Of a DNA stretch of 64,000 nucleotides, positions 57,662 through 64,000 are shown one piece after another. The DNA is from Lepraria neglecta. Lineage: Eukaryota; Ascomycota; Lecanoromycetes; Lecanorales; Stereocaulaceae. The position numbers and the translations under genes were made by a program. The DNA lies in contig CM065649.1 in the NCBI GenBank assembly GCA_033220425.1, positions 3,410,001 through 3,474,000 on the forward strand, given 5' to 3'. The notes below the pieces were generated by a model, which searched no databases, was not told the origin of the DNA, and saw nothing but the letters and a program-made list of their open reading frames with translations. The first letter of the stretch is position 1. The number at the start of each line of letters is the position of its first letter.

Positions 57662-57907
57662 TACGTCGGCAAAATCGAACGTGGCCCGAACGTGGCCCTA
57701 GACGCCCGGCGGGCGCCCGGGGCCGCTCGGGCGCCTCACCCAGAAACCGGTCCGACGTGCGTCCGGGGCCATGCCAATCACGGCTAAGGGCGCCCCGTGC
57801 AGGCCCCGGGCCAACCTTTAATTAGTAAAAGATAGCGTCGGAAACCCCCTGACTAGTCTTGCAGCTACCCTTGGCAAACCCCCACGGGGCGCACACTGCT
57901 ACACCCT

Positions 57908-58011
57908 CGTACCGCTGTCGCGCACTGCTATCGCGCACTGCTATCGCGCACTGCTGTCGCGCACTGCTGTCACGCACCGCTATTGCAACGCTGTCGCAAC
58001 GCGGTCGCAAC
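57908..58011 (+). repeat. 13-bp tandem repeat (CTGCTATCGCGCA)
   Basis: About five close units (CTGCTATCGCGCA, CTGCTGTCGCGCA, CTGCTGTCACGCA), then weaker copies ending in GTCGCAAC. Variation is mainly A/G at one site and C/T at another. Confidence 0.8.
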
Positions 58012-58068
58012 ATCTGCGCACATCACCCCCGCGAGGAAATCGATCGATTCCAGCACCGCGTTGGGGCT

Positions 58069-58541
58069 TGTTAGCGCAGGCCACCTTGGGGTATGCTAAC
58101 TAAGCAGAGCTAGAAAGGTGATTGGAAGGGTAAAGGTACTATGATCGATCTGTCAGAGCGAAGTAACTAGTAGAATATCCGATGTCAATTGGTTGAGATG
58201 AATATTTGACTTGCTGAGTTCTCCTTGGTGCAGGACTGTCTATATATGCCCCATAGCCAAGCCATCGCATAAAACATGATACAAGGCGTATCGCATGAAG
58301 CATGATACAAGGCGTATCGCATGAAACATGATACAAGGCTTATCGCATGAAAAGCATGAAACAGGCGCATCGCAGAAAAGCATGAAAACAGGCTCATTGC
58401 AAAAATGCCTTGGAACCATCCGAGACATGCAAACTTTTCCAACTCATCATTCCTGCCTCTCAGGACTGTGTTGAACAGCCAGCTCTCATATGTGCCAGCA
58501 CTTTGTCACCAGATAAAGCTATGTAAGCTTATAATTCAACA
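58069..58541 (+). repeat. Single arm of the palindromic element
   Basis: Begins TGTTAGCGCAGGCCACCTTG and follows the arm of the 56752-57353 element: GAGCTAGAAAGGTGATTGGA, then GATCGATCTGTCAGAGCGAA. It continues to TTATAATTCAACA near 58541, close to the centre of symmetry, where similarity stops. The opposite arm is missing. It is the longest arm of the three and carries the most copies of the CATGA-type short repeat. Confidence 0.75.
58258..58395 (+). repeat. Imperfect tandem repeat, GCATGAAACATGATACAAGG type
   Basis: About five units of 22-25 bp built from CGCATGAA, GCATGA(T/A)ACA and AGGCGTATCG words. Fewer units occur in the other two arms (56935-56985 and 57090-57170), so the array has changed in copy number. 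Confidence 0.7.
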
Positions 58542-58923
58542 GGGCTAACCCCCAGGGCTGCTCCAGAGGGGGGTTCCCGAGTGCTCCGGTCAATCATTGA
58601 ACATCAAAAAAAATCATATAGGGCTGAAAACACGTGACTTGGCCCGAGGGGCGCCGGGGGCGCCTTGGGCCCCCAAAGCGGCTCGCGCTTTGGCCCGGGG
58701 GTGCTGGGGCCGGGCTTGATTTTGCCGACGTAGATTCTAGGTATAGATATAATAGGAACCTGCATCGCGCTTTCCCAAAAGTTGCTGGGAAATCCCGAGT
58801 TGCCGAGCACGCCGGTAGGGCTGACAGTTACGTTCAGCGGAATCAGCAACTCAATGTTGCTGATAGCATCAAATCAGCTCGATCTGCAACTCAATACTGC
58901 TGATTTAACGATGTTAGGTCAGT

Positions 58924-59050
58924 CAGCAATTAGATATTGCTATTAGTATAATGTATAACCAATCAGCAATTAGATGTTACTGTCAGTGTAATGTCTAACC
59001 AATTAGCAATTAGATGTTACTGTCAGTGTAATGTCTAACCAATCAGCATG
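58924..59050 (+). repeat. 40-bp tandem repeat
   Basis: Units start at 58924, 58964 and 59004, with a partial one at 59044, exactly 40 bp apart. The core is CAATTAGATGTTACTGTCAG. The first unit differs mostly by G-to-A and C-to-T changes. Related CAGCAACTCAAT words precede it (58845-58900). Confidence 0.85.
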
Positions 59051-60200
59051 TCCATTATGCGTTCAGCCAGCTATCAATAATATAACGCTGCTAATATACA
59101 GCTGCCAGTTTTCTTTTATTATGATTGATTACTTCTTATATAGTCTATACATTTCTACCAATTAGTGGCTGTATATCTTCTATGCAAGATATAAGTAGGT
59201 AGTCGAATCTAAATAAAGTCTTCTATATATATAATCCGTTTGAAATATAGCTACTACCGACAGCTCCTTTAGTATATGAAAGCTCGTTATTAGTAATATT
59301 AATATAAGTTTAACTCGCGCTCATACTAATCCTTCTTTAACTTCTTTATAGGTTATTTAACTACGCTTTCCTCGATTCTATAACGACCTATTATCCGCTA
59401 ATCCGACTATATCTTCTACTCCTTATAATTCGAGTAAATAACCGAGATAGAGAGTTGTGATACCTAGTTACCGAACTGTCAGCGGCACCTGGCAAAACTC
59501 TAGTAGATCAGGGGCGCATATATTTCGCCCTTTTTTGCCCTTGTCCGATTAGTATCCGACTCGGGTTTTGTACTATCCGAGTAGTGTCTGACTCGGGTTT
59601 ACCCTGTCCGAGTCGGATGAATATTTGGCTAGACGTTTCTTAATATTTCTTCTCGTAGTTTATAGTCTCGTCGCTATTATTTCAGTAAAGTGTCGCTATA
59701 GATACTCAATATCTGATGAATTTACTCCCTGTCTTCCCCGATAGACTTTATATACGATACCGCGAGCTTAATAGCCTCTCTACTCCTCAGCTTACCGAAG
59801 TACCCGAATATTAGTAACGTATAAGGGCCGTAGACTCGATACTGAAGTAAGCAAATATTATACGCGCAAGATACTATATAGCCTACTAACGTGATATAGC
59901 TATAATTAAATATGCCGAAGAGAGGATTAATACCGCTGCGGTAATTGAAACTATAGGTTGGTTCTTTATATTAGAGGTTTTCCTTAAGACTGAAGCCTTG
60001 ACTTTAGACGTAGCGAGGGCGGTTAGTGGCAGCGTCTCTTCCGCTCTATCGAGCTAGATATATTTATAGTATTATCTCTCTTCCTTTTAAGGGTTTTTAC
60101 TTGGGTTTATAGCGTTACCTAAGAAGGATTTAGTAGGAATTTAGCGTGGATTCGTCGCGCTGCCTTAGAATTATTTATTAGGAATTTGGGGTGATATATC
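59051..60200. other. A+T-rich RIP-like tract, no readable gene
   Basis: Very TpA-rich and stop-dense in all frames. No family was recognised, though it may be the 3' part of the adjoining Plavaka element or another repeat. Confidence 0.35.
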
Positions 60201-63200
60201 GTAGTGTATTAGTCCTAGTCGATGAAACTGTTAATATAGAATATCTCTTTTCCTCTAACTGTTCCCGGTACTAGATAAGTACTTCGCTTGATATTTAGTA
60301 GTCTATAGAAGCGGCGAGCGCCTATCATTCGAGGATTAAGTATAAGCGACGCCCGTACCTTTTCAACTTCGACCATTCTATAGTAGTCTTATACCTGCCC
60401 TAGATATCGATAATTAAAGACTTCTATAAAGGTAGCCTGTATACGAGTAGGTTATTACTTAAAGTCCCTGTTACTAAGATCCTTTACCTCTACGACGACC
60501 AAGACCTTACCGACTAACTTTCCCTCCTGTATAGTTTCCGGGTTTTGACTCTTATAGTCTTATTCTCGGACCTATACGTAATCTCTACGCCAGGTAAAAT
60601 ACTACGAATGTTTATAAGGTCTGCAGACTACTAAATCCTTATAGAGACGTCCTAAATCAGAGGAGTCCTCTCCTATAGTCTTCTAATATACGAGGCCCGA
60701 ATAGATATAGACTAGGTAGCTCTTAACCCAGCTACAGTCTGCCTCCCTTCTATTAATATCTAGGTTCGAGGTTATACTACCTCTACTTAGTATTTTTGCT
60801 CGGTGCGCCTTAAGAAACGCAGCTAGGCTTTAGAGAAACCCAGCTATATTTAGCCATTCAGCTATATCTCTCGCCGTTCGCTAGTAACGACTATTGTATT
60901 TATATAGGTGTCTTAATATATAGCGCTCTTCTGTGTCTACTCGCTATCCTAGTTAGTATAGATCTAGGAGGACCCCGGCCTTTATGCTTTTCTCGTCTTC
61001 TTGTTTTCTCCTCTAACTAAGTAATATAGGCTCCGTCTCTTAGAAATTTTTAATATCCCGTATAATTATTAACTTGATATAGCGTTCGTTATATTCTATT
61101 AATTGCTCCTAGTAATCCTTATACTTATTTATTCGGTTATAGTAATTCTTTAGCAATATTAGATATACCCTTTCCGAGGCTTGGGTGCTGTATCTATCCG
61201 GTAGACCGTAGTATCTAATTATATTAATATAATGACTGATACTATAGAATTTGGGAAAGTTAAAAGTTTGCTCGCCCGTTTTCTTATTAACTGGCCTATA
61301 TTTTCGAAATATCTCCTTAAGTAGATTAATCCTTTCTAACGCTACGTTTATATATTCTAGTATCGCTTCGTCGTAGGATCGGTATCTTATAAGTATAATA
61401 AAGTTAATGATAGCTCGTCCTGTATATAGTATATCTAGGTTTTTTTCGGATAATAGAGGAGCGAAGACGGGTATTATAATCTATAATATCTCTTTACTCT
61501 CCTCTCCTATCTATTAGCTTAGCTTACTAAACTCCCGAAATCACCTTAGCTTAGTAAATTTGGGTATAGCTCGAAACCGGGCGTTAATTAAGGCTTATAC
61601 CTTAAGCTTTATTCGTCCCTCTCCGATATACTCCCTAAGCTAGTCTAGGAGGTAGTTTAATAGCCCTTTGACCATTAATTAGTATAATATATTAAATGTC
61701 TATAGTTGGTAGACGTTAACTACGAAGTAGCCGTCTGTGAAGTTAGGCCGGTTATATACTATTATATCTAGTAACACCCTAGGCGTATTCTTATCGTATG
61801 TTTTTTATATCTATAACTACTCTATAGTCTATTCAGGTATTTGCTTTAGATATAGTTTTTTAGGACGTAGTCGTTCCCGTTTATTTAGCGGTACTAAGTA
61901 GACCGGATAGTATTTGCCGCTCTTGATCGAGGTTATTAAAACTTGTTCCTCGTAGTCGCCTAGTATAGACGCGAGTATTAGGTAGTATCGTCGTATTTGT
62001 CCGTCTGTATATATAATAAGGATTCCCTTCGGCGCCAGCTCCTTAAGTACTTTAAAAGAGTATTATTAGTATATTTAGTAAGATCCGTATTTCGGCCGGC
62101 TTACCCTCGACTATAAGCCCTATAGCGTAGTGATATACCTCGGCTTTTATACTGTTATAGACTAATAGTACTAGTCTAAGCAATATTATCCCCGGCCGAA
62201 CCTGTACCCGCCGAATACCTCGATCGAGGTTACCGATAGTAATATAGACTGGCTACGCCTGTTGATCTCCGTGTGTCTGTAATAAATGGGTCTTATCTAA
62301 TGATATTATAACCGGTACCACTATTGAGCTATTAGGGAGCTTATCTTGTGTCTCCTACTACTAGCGGGCTGTGTATATCTTACTAACGATTAGACCCTCG
62401 TCGAGGTTTCGCTAGCGTATCGGTATATAGTTAATACTCGAATTAAAAGGGTTATATCTGATGAGAGTTCGTATTATACCTATTATATCGAAGTAGAGTA
62501 TATAATATATTCTAGTTATCTCGTCCGGTTAAATCGATAGGATACTAAACGCTTGCCGAGACTATCTACTAGCAGCAGCAGAATACTTTATAGTATATAG
62601 CTTAGCTTTTAGTTATAGAGCGCTGTTAAAGCTATAGGGTCTGTAGAAAGGTCGTAATCGAGTGTCTTTAAAGAAATTATCTATTGTACCGCTAGATAGT
62701 CGGGCGTTATATATCTATAAAGCTAGGGTATAATTAGCTTCTAAATGGAAAGGGTACTAGTCCGGGTTCGACTCAGGTATTAACTCGGATATTAACTTAG
62801 ATAGGGGTATAGATAATAACTTAGCTAGGGTTATATCCTCTTCCTCTAAAGGCCTCCCGGTACCTCGCTCCTGTAGGTAGTACTCTATAGAGCTAACGGT
62901 CAAGGTAGAGATAGTGCCTATAGTACTTGACGCCGTTATCGACTTCGATTAATCGAGTACTATATCTGGCTTATCTTGCTGGTACCAGATCTCGTTAGTA
63001 GAGTCGGTGAGTTTAAGTAATCGCCCTGGAGCATCGTTATCTATTAAAATAGTCAGGTCCTCCTAGGGGACTTATCTACCTTCGCCCTTATAGGGACTAT
63101 CGCCGATCATATCGACCTCGTCTCTTTAGCGTTTATAAATAGGGCCCTCGACTTTATCTTCGTCGAGGCGTACCTGTCTCCTACGCGTCCAATTGGGGTC

Positions 63201-63400
63201 CCGGCCCTTACAGCGTGGTAGATACCTAGTTAGGCCGCTTCCGCTGCTGCACTACTTCTAGTAACGTTTATACTATCGATCTATCTGGCTCGGGCGTAAT
63301 ATAGAGGTGTTATTATCGAGATTAACGCGTCTAGGCAGGTATTAGTAAATATATTCGCTACTAGATCCTTTAAGCTAACCCGCTATAGGTTAGGATAAAT
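60201..63400 (-). mobile_element. Plavaka-type (CACTA/KDZ-related) DNA transposon relic
   Basis: Read on the minus strand, pieces of the fungal Plavaka transposase follow in the right order. SILGDYEEQVLI-like sequence lies at about 61970-61920, a YPVYLVPLNKRERLRPKK block at about 61910-61860, and GLLNYLLD*LREYI near 61665-61625. RFRAIPKFTKLRRFREFSKL is at 61580-61520 and GRAIINFIILIRYRSYDEAI at 61420-61360. NFPKFYSISHYINIIRYYGL is at 61255-61195 and LLKNYYNRINKYKDY near 61150-61110. Stops interrupt it at many places, mostly where C-to-T change explains them. Sequence above 62000 probably holds the N-terminal part, but is less readable. Terminal repeats were not found, so the ends are approximate and one may lie beyond the window. 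Confidence 0.65.
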
Positions 63401-64000
63401 CTATCCTTACGTCGCCTTATATAGCCTATTTTTAACCGTTACTATTAATCAAATTATAATATATATATAGTAGAGTATCGTCCTGTAGAAGGCGTTAATT
63501 AATAGATAGTTTAAGGGGATTTTCTTTCTATACGATATATTTAATAAATACCCCGGTTACTTGTCTTATTAGGAAATATAATTGGTTATAAACCTTATAG
63601 TATATACCCCTATTACTAAAATATACGTCCGAGTCGAACTTAGATTATTTTTATAATAGAGTACTTGATTAAGACTTATATTTTGAAGAACGGAAGAAGA
63701 AATCTAATTAATCTTTATGAGCAGATAATAAGTTTTGATACTCTATCTTTACTAGATATTGGGTATTGAGTATAAAGCTAGATATAGTACGTTTAAAATC
63801 AGCTGTTCGCTTTCTACGTACTATATATATATAAGTTCCGCTTTTAATTAATATCTTTATCTATTATATTAAAGCTTGCTACTTTCAATCTTTTGACGGC
63901 TAAACTTACCTGCTTATAACTACTCTAATATACTATTCTATAGAGAAGGGTCTATATCGCCTAATTGTATTAAGTGTTAAACTATTTCGTAATATATTTA
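63401..64000. other. A+T-rich RIP-like tract at the right edge
   Basis: Nothing readable in any frame. It shares the TpA-rich character of the preceding relic and continues past the window. Confidence 0.35.

Larger units (their letters stand above)
57664..58730. mobile_element. Small element with CGTCGGCAAAATC inverted ends and TA flanks
   Basis: The left end CGTCGGCAAAATCGAACG (57664) and right end GATTTTGCCGACG (to 58730) are inverted copies of 13 bp, each flanked outside by TA (57662-57663, 58731-58732). Very G+C-rich sub-terminal blocks lie inside both ends (57695-57815 and 58635-58715). A 13-bp tandem array and a copy of the palindromic repeat (58069-58541) are contained within. The size is 1067 bp and no transposase is seen. 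It is probably a non-autonomous Tc1/mariner-like element that received another element. The short inverted repeat alone could arise by chance, but the TA flanks and matching G+C blocks support it. Confidence 0.55.

Noticed and set aside
59051-64000. Possible LTR retroelement in the A+T-rich block
   Set aside because: No reverse transcriptase, integrase or terminal direct repeat could be recognised, while Plavaka-type blocks can.

Overview
The window is nuclear DNA of a filamentous ascomycete (Pezizomycotina). The evidence is genes with many 45-90 nt introns carrying GTRNGT donors and CTAAC-type branch points, a Zn2Cys6 regulator, PTH11/rhodopsin-type membrane proteins, a FunK1 kinase relic, a Fot1-like transposon, and A+T-rich tracts full of TpA that look like repeat-induced point mutation (RIP). 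I cannot fix the genus; Dothideomycetes or Leotiomycetes would fit.

Layout. 0.9-4.2 kb: poorly known small genes, one of them a broken 2EXR/F-box-like gene. 5.0-8.0 kb: RNR1, the large subunit of ribonucleotide reductase (5 exons). 8.4-13.8 kb: a decaying patch with a piggyBac fragment, a frameshifted CYP65-like P450, an F-box-like protein with an Asp-rich tail, and a broken FunK1 kinase tail. 14.6-23.1 kb: metabolic genes (aldo/keto reductase, AAAP amino-acid permease, mitochondrial FAD glycerol-3-phosphate dehydrogenase, FAD monooxygenase). 23.9-25.6 kb: a secreted-protein fragment and a Fot1/pogo relic. 26.1-33.1 kb: a Zn2Cys6 regulator, then a 907-residue fusion of a fungal rhodopsin-like 7TM domain to an L-fucose-permease-type MFS transporter. 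34.9-48.8 kb: a possible ORF, a MetR/CYS-3 bZIP, a Siw14-type phosphatase, a TatD nuclease, a second rhodopsin-like protein, the copper chaperone ATX1, the Fe-S assembly factor CIA1, a second FAD monooxygenase, and a UbiA prenyltransferase. 50.6-56.7 kb: a third rhodopsin-like gene (possibly decaying), a Fot1-like element with good inverted repeats and TA duplications, and an O-methyltransferase. 56.7-64.0 kb: nested small non-autonomous elements, tandem repeats and a heavily mutated Plavaka-type transposon.

How the genes may work together. Most are housekeeping or general metabolism: dNTP synthesis, the glycerol shuttle, sulfur regulation, copper delivery and Fe-S assembly. The FAD monooxygenase and UbiA prenyltransferase converge with 10 bp between stop codons, and an O-methyltransferase lies about 8 kb away. 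That set would suit a small prenylated-metabolite locus, but no backbone synthase is visible. Three rhodopsin-like proteins lie within 22 kb. The right-hand end is a RIP-type A+T block in which short non-autonomous elements have kept a high G+C content.

No LTR element, virus copy, CRISPR array, rRNA or convincing tRNA was seen. Exon borders come from reading splice signals and protein continuity by eye, and homologies are from memory of the families.
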